Assembly: GCA_016203425.1 (NCBI GenBank)
Contig: JACQMU010000083.1
Location: forward strand, 1 to 6,270
Direction of reading: 5' to 3'
DNA: 6,270 nt
Origin: Candidatus Woesearchaeota archaeon
Lineage (GTDB): Archaea; Nanobdellota; Nanobdellia; Woesearchaeales; ARS49
Under the pieces are notes generated by a model. That model did no database searches. It saw nothing but the letters and a program-made list of their open reading frames with translations, and was not told the DNA's origin. Position numbers and translations under genes: made by a program. Numbering within the stretch: the stretch's first letter is position 1; the number at the start of each line of letters is the position of its first letter. Below are positions 1-4,703 of the stretch, piece by piece.

Positions 1-26
1 CAACTGCAAAGAATACCTTAATTTTG

Positions 27-53
27 CTCGAGCCCGCCGAAGGCGGGCGAGAG
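27..53. repeat. GC-rich hairpin after the prepilin peptidase gene
   Basis: Arms GCCCGCC (32-38) and GGCGGGC (42-48) pair perfectly around the 3-nt loop GAA. Outside them CTC (27-29) pairs with GAG (51-53), separated by a symmetrical G.A/A.G mismatch pair. It lies within a few bases of the minus-strand stop codon (55-57), so it may mark the 3' end of that transcript. No U-tract follows on either strand, so it is not a bacterial-type terminator. Its layout (short outer stem, mismatch, 7-bp inner stem, 3-nt loop) resembles the hairpin at 2161-2187. Confidence 0.6.
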
Positions 54-54
54 T

Positions 55-912
55 TTATAAGAACAACAACAAAACATTACCCTTCCAAAGCATCAACAAA
101 AACGCAAGCAAAAAACTTGGCACAAACGGAATGCCAGTCTTAAGCAACACTTTCTTTATTTTGCCACGACGACACAACAAGATTAATTGTTTAATCTGTT
201 CTTTATTAACACCCAAATCCTTAGGGCCTGCAATTCTTTTTCTGCTGACAACAACATCCTCTGCAATCCAGTCACCCTCAGTTAATCTTTGCGGAACAAC
301 CCACTTCATCAAACAAGAATCCTGCACAGCCTTAACGAAAACAAACAAGTAAAAGAATAAAACAACAAAAACACTCAAGAACAATAACAACACAAAAACA
401 AAAACATCATCACGCACAACAAACGCAGCAACCAAAATAACAATCGCAGCACCCAAAGACAAACGATGCAAAGCAGACATTTCAAACAAAATACTTTTTG
501 CCTCACGAACAAAACCCTTCCAGTTATTCAAAGCCAGCCACACAGACCACAACAAACCATAACCAGCACCAACAATAATTAAAGCAATAAGAAACGCAAA
601 ACCCTTTGTGCCAAGACTCAACTCAACACCCAACAAAGCACCAACACCCATCAACAGTTTACTGTCACCACCACCCCACTGACCTGAATAAAACATAATA
701 CACGCTAACAAATACGCCGCGGCAAAACCAATAACGCCTGCAACAAAAAAATGATAATCCCAAGAAAAAACACTGTACAACAATCTTAAACCAAGACCAG
801 AAGCAATAGCAGCAAAATTAATCCAGTCAGGAACCTCACGGCTTTTGAAATCAGTGTAAGAAGCAACAATAAGAAACAAAAAAGCCACTGAAAGAATAAT
901 TGTTTCAAACAT
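55..912 (-). CDS. A24-family prepilin/preflagellin peptidase
   Basis: Membrane aspartyl protease that would cleave class III signal peptides of archaeal type IV pilins or archaellins on the cytoplasmic side. The two family catalytic aspartates are visible: D21 in YTD after the first membrane helix, and D83 in GGGDSK (the GxGD motif, 80-85). Several hydrophobic stretches follow (about 3-18, 31-48, 56-75, 104-128, 153-166, 170-193). A soluble segment near 205-250 carries an EGDWIAEDV stretch, and the C-terminus is hydrophobic (GIPFVPSFLLAF). This C-terminal part is typical of longer archaeal A24 peptidases, so 285 aa is reasonable. ATG start at 912. A TATA-like box about 25 bp upstream suggests a leaderless mRNA. 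No pilin or secretion ATPase gene is in view, so the substrate is unknown. The family call is firm; pilin versus archaellin cannot be decided. Confidence 0.9.
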   Translation of the reverse strand: MFETIILSVAFLFLIVASYTDFKSREVPDWINFAAIASGLGLRLLYSVFSWDYHFFVAGVIGFAAAYLLACIMFYSGQWGGGDSKLLMGVGALLGVELSLGTKGFAFLIALIIVGAGYGLLWSVWLALNNWKGFVREAKSILFEMSALHRLSLGAAIVILVAAFVVRDDVFVFVLLLFLSVFVVLFFYLFVFVKAVQDSCLMKWVVPQRLTEGDWIAEDVVVSRKRIAGPKDLGVNKEQIKQLILLCRRGKIKKVLLKTGIPFVPSFLLAFLLMLWKGNVLLLFL

Positions 913-932
913 GCAACAATGATACGTATTGA

Positions 933-942
933 TGTTTAAAAT
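933..942 (-). promoter_or_regulatory. TATA-like box for the prepilin peptidase
   Basis: The minus strand reads ATTTTAAACA, centred about 25 bp before the ATG at 912. That spacing suits an archaeal TATA box and a leaderless start. The 35-bp gap from the upstream Nudix gene also allows read-through, so an independent promoter is probable but not certain. Confidence 0.4.
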
Positions 943-947
943 GATTT

Positions 948-2093
948 CTAAAGCGCACCAGAAGAAACAATCTGCGTCAAAGAAATCTTTTCACCAGGTG
1001 ATGTCCTGAAAAACTGCTCACCAGTAGAAATCATGTCAGGCATTCTCAACTTGCCATGATACACTCTGTCACGCAGCTCGTCGAGAGTTTCAACAACATA
1101 ATTTTCCATTTTACCCTCCAAAAAATCCTTGGGATTCTCAAGTGCACGCTCAACAGCCTGAGGATTAGTAGGCTCAGCAATAAAAGAATACGTCACAATG
1201 CTGTTGTAAAACCTTTCCTCAGCGTTAACAACATCAGAAGGCACCTGCAGGCGCGTGAGCGCAACAGCATTCAGCGCACGAGGCTGGATATCAAAACCAA
1301 ACTCTTCCCTGCCTTCCTTTGCACAACAACTAACAGGATCAACATTTTCGCAATCAGGAGATTTTAAGACTTCAATCTTGCCACCCGCAAAGCCAGGATA
1401 AACATCACCTTTTCTTTTAAGCAAAATAACCTTTTTAGGAACATCAAAACTTGGCTGATACAACAAAATAATGCTTGAAACAGCAAGCCCACAGCCAAGT
1501 GGGCGCTCAAAAGAAAGCGCCAAAGGCTCAGCACCAACACAAGGAATCCTGCGATAATAATTTGTGTCGAGAGTATGCCAATCAAAATCATACAACATAT
1601 CAGTCGCAATGCGCGCAACAATCTGGTTATCAGGAGTAACCCAGCTCAAAGCAGTTTTTTTGTGAGAAGCACCAAGAGGCAAAACATACTCGTCACGAGG
1701 AAAACAACCCTGCGAAGGATCAGCCAAATACACCCTGCGCTTGTCAGGGCCTTTCTTGTAACGCACATCATCAACAACACCCAAAAAAATATTCCTAAAA
1801 ATCCATTGGCCACGATGGCGGCTCCGCGTCGGAACAACGGCGCGCAAGCCAAGCATTTTGCTAACCTCCAACCCAGTTTGTTCCTCAAAACGCTCCTGCG
1901 CAACATCATCAAGAGTTTGTTTTGAAGAAAGATTGCCACGAAAACGCAGCCCAGGAAACTTCAAACACTCATTCTCACCATCATCAGAATTAACAAGAAT
2001 GTATTGCGCACGGCCATACGCAGACTTAGTAATGCCAATAAAAGTAACGTTACTCTCACCATAATCATGGTTTTTTTCAATCTGAACAATCAT
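948..2093 (-). CDS. Tandem Nudix-domain protein (function unknown)
   Basis: A 381-aa protein with two Nudix-like halves. The family hydrolyses nucleoside diphosphates linked to another moiety, with Mg2+ held by the box GX5EX7REUXEEXGU. The N-terminal box (53-75, ending QERFEEQTGL) is degenerate: the first E is Q, the RE pair reads ER, and the last E is Q. The C-terminal half keeps GGKIE (237-241) and KEGREEFGF (259-267) with E260, E263 and E264, so it is the likely active half, though its spacer between the glycines and the helix is longer than usual. Start: the frame extends one codon up to a TTG at 2096, but ATG at 2093 lies about 28 bp from a clear TATA box, implying a nearly leaderless mRNA. 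The 160-200 linker joins the halves. The substrate cannot be read from the sequence. The prepilin peptidase follows after 35 bp; no functional link is evident. Confidence 0.75.
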   Translation of the reverse strand: MIVQIEKNHDYGESNVTFIGITKSAYGRAQYILVNSDDGENECLKFPGLRFRGNLSSKQTLDDVAQERFEEQTGLEVSKMLGLRAVVPTRSRHRGQWIFRNIFLGVVDDVRYKKGPDKRRVYLADPSQGCFPRDEYVLPLGASHKKTALSWVTPDNQIVARIATDMLYDFDWHTLDTNYYRRIPCVGAEPLALSFERPLGCGLAVSSIILLYQPSFDVPKKVILLKRKGDVYPGFAGGKIEVLKSPDCENVDPVSCCAKEGREEFGFDIQPRALNAVALTRLQVPSDVVNAEERFYNSIVTYSFIAEPTNPQAVERALENPKDFLEGKMENYVVETLDELRDRVYHGKLRMPDMISTGEQFFRTSPGEKISLTQIVSSGAL

Positions 2094-2117
2094 CAAGAAA
2101 AAGCAGTGAAGAAGGGG

Positions 2118-2127
2118 TATAAATAAG
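2118..2127 (-). promoter_or_regulatory. TATA box of the Nudix gene
   Basis: The minus strand reads CTTATTTATA, centred about 28 bp upstream of the ATG at 2093. It predicts a start of transcription within a few bases of the ATG. It lies just downstream of the tRNA T-tract, so the gene does not depend on tRNA read-through. Confidence 0.6.
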
Positions 2128-2140
2128 TATGGTTAACAAT

Positions 2141-2144
2141 AAAA
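2141..2144 (-). terminator. T-tract after the tRNA locus
   Basis: Four T residues on the minus strand directly follow the discriminator base (2145) of the outer tRNA. Oligo-T is the usual archaeal termination signal, although four Ts is short. Confidence 0.35.
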
Positions 2145-2160
2145 CGGCCCTGCTGGGATT

Positions 2161-2187
2161 ACTCTCGAAAGCAAAGCTTTCGTGAGT
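2161..2187. repeat. 27-bp near-perfect palindrome at the 3' edge of the insert
   Basis: On the plus strand: ACTC, T, CGAAAGC, loop AAA, GCTTTCG, T, GAGT. This gives 4 bp, one T.T mismatch and 7 bp around a 3-nt loop. The core GAAAGC-AAA-GCTTTC recurs exactly at 4498-4512. The same overall layout appears in the hairpin at 27-53. Confidence 0.75.
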
Positions 2188-2199
2188 TCTCGAAAATAA

Positions 2200-2273
2200 C
2201 GCTCCGGCTGGGATTCGAACCCAGATCGGTGGGACCGGAACCCACCAGTCTATCCAAGTTAGCCTACCGGAGC
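2200..2273 (-). tRNA. tRNA-Arg(CCG), complete, nested in the outer tRNA
   Basis: From G1 at 2273: acceptor GCTCCGG/CCGGAGC (7/7), D-arm GGCT-AACTTGGATA-GACT, anticodon stem GTGGG/CCCAC with loop TTCCGGT (anticodon CCG), 4-nt variable loop, T-arm CTGGG-TTCGAAT-CCCAG and discriminator G73 (2200). Levitt pair 15-48 is A-U here against G-C in the outer copy, a compensatory difference that argues both have been under selection. The D-stem is weak: G10-U25, G11-C24, C12.A23 mismatch, U13-G22. A20 and C35 fit arginine identity. CCA is not encoded. RNase P and tRNase Z acting on it would cut the outer transcript in two. The same anticodon as its host makes one copy formally redundant. Confidence 0.92.
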
Positions 2274-2371
2274 GTATATAAATTTTCGAGACGAACCCAG
2301 GTCTGAGGGACCGGAACCCTCAAGCCTATCCACTAGCCGACAGGGCCGTTATTACAACAAATGGCAACCCC

Positions 2372-2379
2372 AATTTTAA
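2372..2379 (-). promoter_or_regulatory. TATA-like box for the nested tRNA locus
   Basis: The minus strand reads TTAAAATT, centred about 28 bp upstream of G1 of the outer tRNA (2347). This is the right distance for a transcript starting a few bases before the tRNA. It supports transcription of both tRNAs as one unit from the outer copy's promoter. Confidence 0.45.
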
Positions 2380-2385
2380 GTTTGC

Positions 2386-2426
2386 TCACAAATTGACAAG
2401 ATGTAAATCTAAGTGTCAATTTGTGA
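2386..2426. repeat. Long perfect hairpin between the tRNA locus and msrAB
   Basis: TCACAAATTGACA (2386-2398) and TGTCAATTTGTGA (2414-2426) are perfect 13-bp inverted repeats. The 15-nt interval contains AGAT-GTAA-ATCT (2399-2410), which extends the hairpin with a GNRA-type GTAA loop on the plus strand. It starts 4 nt after a broken tRNA 5' fragment on the minus strand and lies beyond the msrAB stop, so it could end that transcript or be a small inserted palindrome. Confidence 0.7.
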
Positions 2427-2430
2427 CATG

Positions 2431-2451
2431 TCCAAGTTAGCCTACGAGGGC
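2431..2451 (-). pseudogene. tRNA-Arg 5' fragment (acceptor strand to D-loop)
   Basis: The minus strand from 2451 reads GCCCTCG-TA-GGCTAACTTGGA. It matches bases 1-20 of the inner tRNA-Arg at 18 of 21 positions, including 15 identical bases in a row (2445-2431 against 2267-2253). The acceptor strand has the proper 7-nt length but differs at three positions. After A20 the match stops and a long hairpin begins. I find no matching 3' part in the window. It begins two bases after the msrAB stop codon. It could be a truncated tRNA, an integration scar or a split-tRNA half; the first is the simplest. Confidence 0.55.
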
Positions 2452-2452
2452 A

Positions 2453-3430
2453 TCAATCAAACAATTTGTTATACTTCCCATAACCTTCTTTTTCAAGACA
2501 TTTTTTGGGAATAAAACGCAATGCTGCAGAATTAATACAATAACGCTTACGTAACGGAACAGGGCCATCATCAAACACGTGACCAAGATGTGAATTAGCT
2601 TTCTTGCTTCTCACTTCAGTTCGTTCATTAACCAAACTGCTATCTTTATTCGACACAACACTATTTTCATCTATTGGCTTTGTAAAACTCGGCCAGCCAG
2701 TGCCAGAATCAAACTTATCATTAGAACTGAACAAAACCTCGCCTGACACGACATCAACGTAAATACCATCCTCATGATTGTCCCAGTATTCATTATTAAA
2801 AGGCTGCTCAGTACCACATTCCTGCGTTACTTTGTACTGCATCGGCGTCAAACTGTGCCTCAAAGAATCCTTCCACTGCGTTTTCAGAAAATCATCACGC
2901 CCAGAACCACTGCGATACGCTTTGTACTGCAACGAATTCTTTTTATGATACGCTTGATGATAGTCTTCTGCAGGATAAAAAGTTGTGAATTTTTCAATGC
3001 GCGCCACAATTGGTTTGCCAAAGTCTTTCTGGATTTCTTTCTTTGAATGCTCAGCAGATTTTCGTTGCGTTTCGTCATGATAAAAAATTACTGAAATATA
3101 CTGACTGCCACGATCTGCAAACTGACCACCATCATCAGTAGGATCAATCGAATGCCAAAAAACATCAAGAAGTTTTTCGTACGAAACAAACTTTGAATCG
3201 TAAAATACCTGTACAGCCTCAACATGACCAGTTCTTCCAGAACAAACCTGCTCATAAGTAGGATTTGGTTCTTTACCTCCAGAATAGCCTGCAATAACTG
3301 CCTTAACTCCAGAAATCTTTTCAAACTCTGCCTCAATGCACCAAAAACAACCACCAGCAAACGTTGCCTTGGACAAAGAATTGTCAGCAGGCATTTCTGG
3401 AATTTTGTGAGGAACGTTACAGCTTGTCAT
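2453..3430 (-). CDS. msrAB: Bifunctional methionine sulfoxide reductase MsrA-MsrB
   Basis: Repairs oxidised methionine: MsrA reduces the S-sulfoxide and MsrB the R-sulfoxide, both in the cytoplasm with thioredoxin-type recycling. The MsrA half (about 20-175) has the GGCFWC motif with catalytic C28, then GHVEAVQV and DPT. The MsrB half (about 189-325) has GTGWPSF, RTEVRSK, SHLGHVF and [11 protein letters not shown] with catalytic C298. The paired CxxC zinc motifs of many MsrB enzymes are absent. C205 (in ECGTE, where Asn is common) is a possible resolving cysteine. Start: the frame continues up to a TTG at 3511, but ATG at 3430 lies 28 bp after a TATA box and just before the MsrA domain, giving 325 aa. 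It is complete, with no signal peptide. MsrA-MsrB fusions are mainly bacterial, so horizontal origin is likely but inferred. A palindrome next to the TATA box may be an operator. Confidence 0.95.
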   Translation of the reverse strand: MTSCNVPHKIPEMPADNSLSKATFAGGCFWCIEAEFEKISGVKAVIAGYSGGKEPNPTYEQVCSGRTGHVEAVQVFYDSKFVSYEKLLDVFWHSIDPTDDGGQFADRGSQYISVIFYHDETQRKSAEHSKKEIQKDFGKPIVARIEKFTTFYPAEDYHQAYHKKNSLQYKAYRSGSGRDDFLKTQWKDSLRHSLTPMQYKVTQECGTEQPFNNEYWDNHEDGIYVDVVSGEVLFSSNDKFDSGTGWPSFTKPIDENSVVSNKDSSLVNERTEVRSKKANSHLGHVFDDGPVPLRKRYCINSAALRFIPKKCLEKEGYGKYNKLFD

Positions 3431-3454
3431 GCCGGAGAAAACAAAGGCCTGCAA

Positions 3455-3464
3455 TTTAAATAAG
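3455..3464 (-). promoter_or_regulatory. TATA box of msrAB
   Basis: The minus strand reads CTTATTTAAA, centred about 29 bp before the ATG at 3430. The mRNA would start within about 3 nt of the ATG. A second TATA-like stretch lies farther upstream (minus-strand CTTTATAAG, 3565-3573) and would give a leader over 100 nt; the closer one fits better. Confidence 0.5.
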
Positions 3465-3466
3465 TT

Positions 3467-3480
3467 GTGAACTGGTTCAC
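3467..3480. promoter_or_regulatory. Palindromic operator-like site upstream of the msrAB TATA box
   Basis: GTGAAC-TG-GTTCAC has perfect 6-bp arms with a 2-bp spacer. It sits 2 bp upstream of the TATA box, overlapping where TFB would contact DNA. This is a natural position for a dimeric regulator controlling an oxidative-stress gene. No regulator gene is nearby and the assignment is inference. Confidence 0.35.
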
Positions 3481-3590
3481 TTTTCAAAACAAACCGGAGA
3501 AAAAGCCTCAAATCTTATGCCTACTGGATTTACGAAAGCGCTTGCAAGATTCAACTTATCACAACTTATAAAGGTGGCGGAATGCATTTG

Positions 3591-3902
3591 CTATCTGTGT
3601 TTCTTTTTTAGCAGTTCAAGTTCTTCATTAATATCTTCAATTGAATAGCTTGATACAAACCCCATATCAACAAGATAATGCTGGAAGTCCCAAAGTGTTA
3701 AGCCTGCTTTATGTGCTGCTTCACTCAAAGTTATTCTACCTTCACGGTATGCTTGTGCAGTTTTTCGTTTTGTTATCTCGTTTAGTCCCAAGGTTAGAAG
3801 TTTACGAATTATTGTACTTCTGTCTGCATATTCTTCTCTGCTCACAATATCGACTTTTCTCAATATTTCATCATCAAGCCTTATTCCAATTGCTTCACTC
3901 AT
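3591..3902 (-). CDS. RHH/HTH antitoxin, UPF0175-like
   Basis: A 103-aa protein that should neutralise the PIN toxin encoded just before it and probably autoregulate by DNA binding. The N-terminus (about 4-45: IGIRLDDEILRKVD, then DRSTIIRKLLTLGL) has the ribbon-helix-helix pattern. Residues 52-82 (YREGRITLSEAAHKAGLTLWDFQHYL) match the helix-turn-helix-like part of UPF0175 antitoxins. The lysine- and glutamate-rich tail (88-103) may be the toxin-binding segment. The ATG at 3902 overlaps the end of the toxin gene by 8 nt (ATGAGTGA). It has a strong Shine-Dalgarno, GAGGTGA (3915-3909), lying inside the toxin gene. Identification rests on pattern recognition of the motifs and the neighbour. Confidence 0.8.
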   Translation of the reverse strand: MSEAIGIRLDDEILRKVDIVSREEYADRSTIIRKLLTLGLNEITKRKTAQAYREGRITLSEAAHKAGLTLWDFQHYLVDMGFVSSYSIEDINEELELLKKKHR

Positions 3903-4401
3903 TTTTGTTCACCTCAAGCATCATTCTGTCAAAAACAGTGCTAGCAAACCAACCAATCTCTTTCAGTTTCTTGACAGCTAACAAATACTCATTTTTCTCG
4001 ATGCACTTTAATTGAAACAAGCGCATGATTATTGCCGGCGTGCCTATAAGTTTAATTGACAGAGCATCTTTTTTCTTTCTTACATTATCATCATCTGTAG
4101 CAAGAAAATCTGCTCTTTCTTGCCAGTATAATGCCACTGCTTCTGCCTCGCCGCGATAAATGTTATACTGATACGATTTTTCAATTAGCGCAGTATCACG
4201 CACTTGCTTAATTTTTATTAATTTGTCGTGAAATGCTTTTTTTAATTCTATGACATCTTCGCCATGTTCTTTTTCGCCGTGCATGATTTCTTCATAAACA
4301 AGTTTGGAGATTAAGACGCCACCAAAAAACTTACAACTGTGCTCCAACAACAAAGTTTTTGCCAGATGAATGACAACCATTGCATCTTTGACAATCAGCA
4401 T
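3895..4401 (-). CDS. PIN-domain toxin, DUF3368/VapC-like ribonuclease
   Basis: A 168-aa PIN-domain protein; the family cleaves RNA using a cluster of acidic residues binding Mg2+ or Mn2+. Visible candidates are D6 (MLIVKDAMVVIHLAK, where SDTSP is usual), E38, E87 in RGEAEAVAL and D103/D104 in ATDDD. GTPAIIMRLF and IGWF in the C-terminal third fit the DUF3368 group. Start: the open frame runs up to a GTG at 4491, but ATG at 4401 begins the PIN fold and lies about 29 bp after a clear TATA box, so upstream codons lie in or before the promoter. The mRNA would be leaderless. The toxin comes first and the antitoxin second with an 8-nt overlap, the reverse of the usual VapBC order. T7 and S8 of the usual SDTSP loop are replaced by A and M, so activity should not be assumed. 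Confidence 0.82.
   Translation of the reverse strand: MLIVKDAMVVIHLAKTLLLEHSCKFFGGVLISKLVYEEIMHGEKEHGEDVIELKKAFHDKLIKIKQVRDTALIEKSYQYNIYRGEAEAVALYWQERADFLATDDDNVRKKKDALSIKLIGTPAIIMRLFQLKCIEKNEYLLAVKKLKEIGWFASTVFDRMMLEVNKNE
3909..3915 (-). promoter_or_regulatory. Shine-Dalgarno of the antitoxin, inside the toxin gene
   Basis: The minus strand reads GAGGTGA, seven bases complementary to the usual archaeal 16S rRNA 3' end, 6 nt before the ATG at 3902. It is one of the best SD matches in the window. It lets the antitoxin be translated independently of the leaderless toxin start. Confidence 0.65.
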
Positions 4402-4426
4402 CTTGTGTATTACAATGTGCACAACG

Positions 4427-4434
4427 TATATAAA
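4427..4434 (-). promoter_or_regulatory. TATA box of the toxin-antitoxin operon
   Basis: The minus strand reads TTTATATA, centred about 29 bp upstream of the toxin ATG at 4401. The palindrome CACCGGTG (4457-4464) lies about 22 bp farther upstream and could serve as an operator for the RHH antitoxin, though nothing in the sequence proves it. Confidence 0.6.
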
Positions 4435-4490
4435 TCTTTTGGCCTGTGTCAAGAACCACCGGTGATCGCAATGTCGCCTGCGGCTCCTCA

Positions 4491-4519
4491 CTCATTTGAA
4501 AGCAAAGCTTTCTAATGTG
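4491..4519. repeat. Hairpin, second copy of the GAAAGC-AAA-GCTTTC palindrome
   Basis: GAAAGC (4498-4503), loop AAA, GCTTTC (4507-4512), then a T.T mismatch and a 4-bp outer stem CATT/AATG (4493-4496/4514-4517). The core and architecture match the hairpin at 2161-2187, while the outer stem differs in sequence but is kept complementary. Confidence 0.65.
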
Positions 4520-4520
4520 C

Positions 4521-4563
4521 TCAGCAATTCAAAGTATACGCTATACATTTTGTGAATTGCTGA
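4521..4563. repeat. Two-tier hairpin in the divergent intergenic region
   Basis: TCAGCAATTCA (4521-4531) and TGAATTGCTGA (4553-4563) form a perfect 11-bp stem. The interval holds a second short stem GTATA/TATAC (4534-4538/4542-4546) around CGC. It begins 2 bp after the preceding hairpin. Confidence 0.65.
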
Positions 4564-4614
4564 CACAACACCGGTGGCATGCGACGAACTATAATCAGTG
4601 GTTCTTGAGCACCG

Positions 4615-4678
4615 TCACGAATTCCACCACTATTGTTTTTACCACCCGTGGCTCTATGCACACTAGTGGAATTCGTGA
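4615..4678. repeat. 13-bp perfect inverted repeat upstream of the ribosomal operon
   Basis: TCACGAATTCCAC (4615-4627) and GTGGAATTCGTGA (4666-4678) are perfect inverted repeats with a 38-nt interval. The interval contains a small CCAC/GTGG stem (4642-4645/4648-4651). The right arm ends 25 bp before the TATA box of the L7Ae operon, so it may affect that promoter or insulate it from the divergent toxin-antitoxin unit. Confidence 0.6.
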
Positions 4679-4703
4679 GGTTTAGTCATTGTCAAAACAA
4701 ATG

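Larger units (their letters stand above)
2161..2291 (-). other. 131-nt T-loop insert (intron-like) carrying a second tRNA
   Basis: Insert between T-loop bases 57 and 58 of the outer tRNA-Arg. On the minus strand, in order: TCTCGAAAAT (2291-2282), an AT-rich leader, the complete inner tRNA (2273-2200), ATTTTCGAGA (2197-2188), which perfectly complements the first ten bases, then a 27-nt hairpin (2187-2161). The first helix starts at the first insert base, the second ends at the last, and they abut with no gap. The insert would therefore fold as two helices stacked on the T-arm, a three-way junction. TTTCGAGA of the second hairpin (2170-2163) can also pair with the first eight bases, giving a competing fold. 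Whether it is an intron, a mobile insertion or a retained part of a gapped tRNA is unknown. Confidence 0.7.
2145..2347 (-). tRNA. tRNA-Arg(CCG), interrupted in the T-loop by 131 nt (outer tRNA)
   Basis: Exon 1 is 2347-2292 and exon 2 is 2160-2145. Joined, they give acceptor GGCCCTG/CAGGGCC (7/7 pairs), a D-stem GGCT with GGCT (two G-U wobbles), D-loop GG-A20, anticodon stem GAGGG/CCCTC with loop TTCCGGT (anticodon CCG), a 4-nt variable loop, T-stem CTGGG/CCCAG, T-loop TTCGAAT and discriminator G73. The Levitt pair 15-48 is G-C. C35 and A20 are known arginine identity elements. The interruption falls exactly between G57 and A58, and no neighbouring junction restores the T-loop. No CCA is encoded. 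A TATA-like box lies about 28 bp upstream and TTTT follows. All stems are intact, so it is either spliced or only recently interrupted; I found no BHB motif to explain splicing. Confidence 0.85.
4445..4608. repeat. Dyad-rich intergenic block with 11-bp terminal inverted repeats
   Basis: TCAAGAACCAC (4449-4459) and GTGGTTCTTGA (4598-4608) are perfect 11-bp inverted repeats about 160 bp apart. Inside are TGTGTC/GACACA (4445-4450/4562-4567), CCACCGGTG/CACCGGTGG (4456-4464/4569-4577), GTCGC/GCGAC (4473-4477/4581-4585) and two further hairpins listed separately. Some pairings cross, so not all can form at once. No open frame with a recognisable protein is present. It could be a miniature inverted-repeat element or a structured RNA. 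I see no target-site duplication at its ends. Confidence 0.55.

Noticed and set aside
131..352. Small plus-strand open frames over the leftward genes
   Set aside because: This and similar frames at 1056-1367, 1575-1925 and 3641-4015 lie antisense to clear genes and have no recognisable domains or start signals.
2275..2282. TATATAAA as a promoter for the inner tRNA
   Set aside because: It lies only 2-9 nt before G1 of the inner tRNA, so transcription would start inside the tRNA. On the plus strand it has no gene to serve.
2161..2291. Canonical archaeal BHB intron in the T-loop
   Set aside because: At the unique junction restoring TTCGAAT, neither BHB geometry gives a 4-bp central helix. A shifted junction (UUCG with AGAG, 3 pairs) would leave UC in place of A58-A59 and lose the conserved A58. 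I therefore call it an intron-like insert, not a proven intron.
3431..3511. 27-residue N-terminal extension of MsrAB
   Set aside because: It starts at TTG, spans the TATA box and palindrome, and has no family match. The ATG at 3430 fits promoter spacing.
4402..4491. 30-residue N-terminal extension of the PIN toxin from a GTG
   Set aside because: It would cover the TATA box and one arm of the intergenic repeats. The PIN fold begins at the ATG at 4401.
4449..4608. Typical MITE with target-site duplication
   Set aside because: The 11-bp terminal repeats are real, but the flanking bases show no direct duplication, so transposition is not shown.
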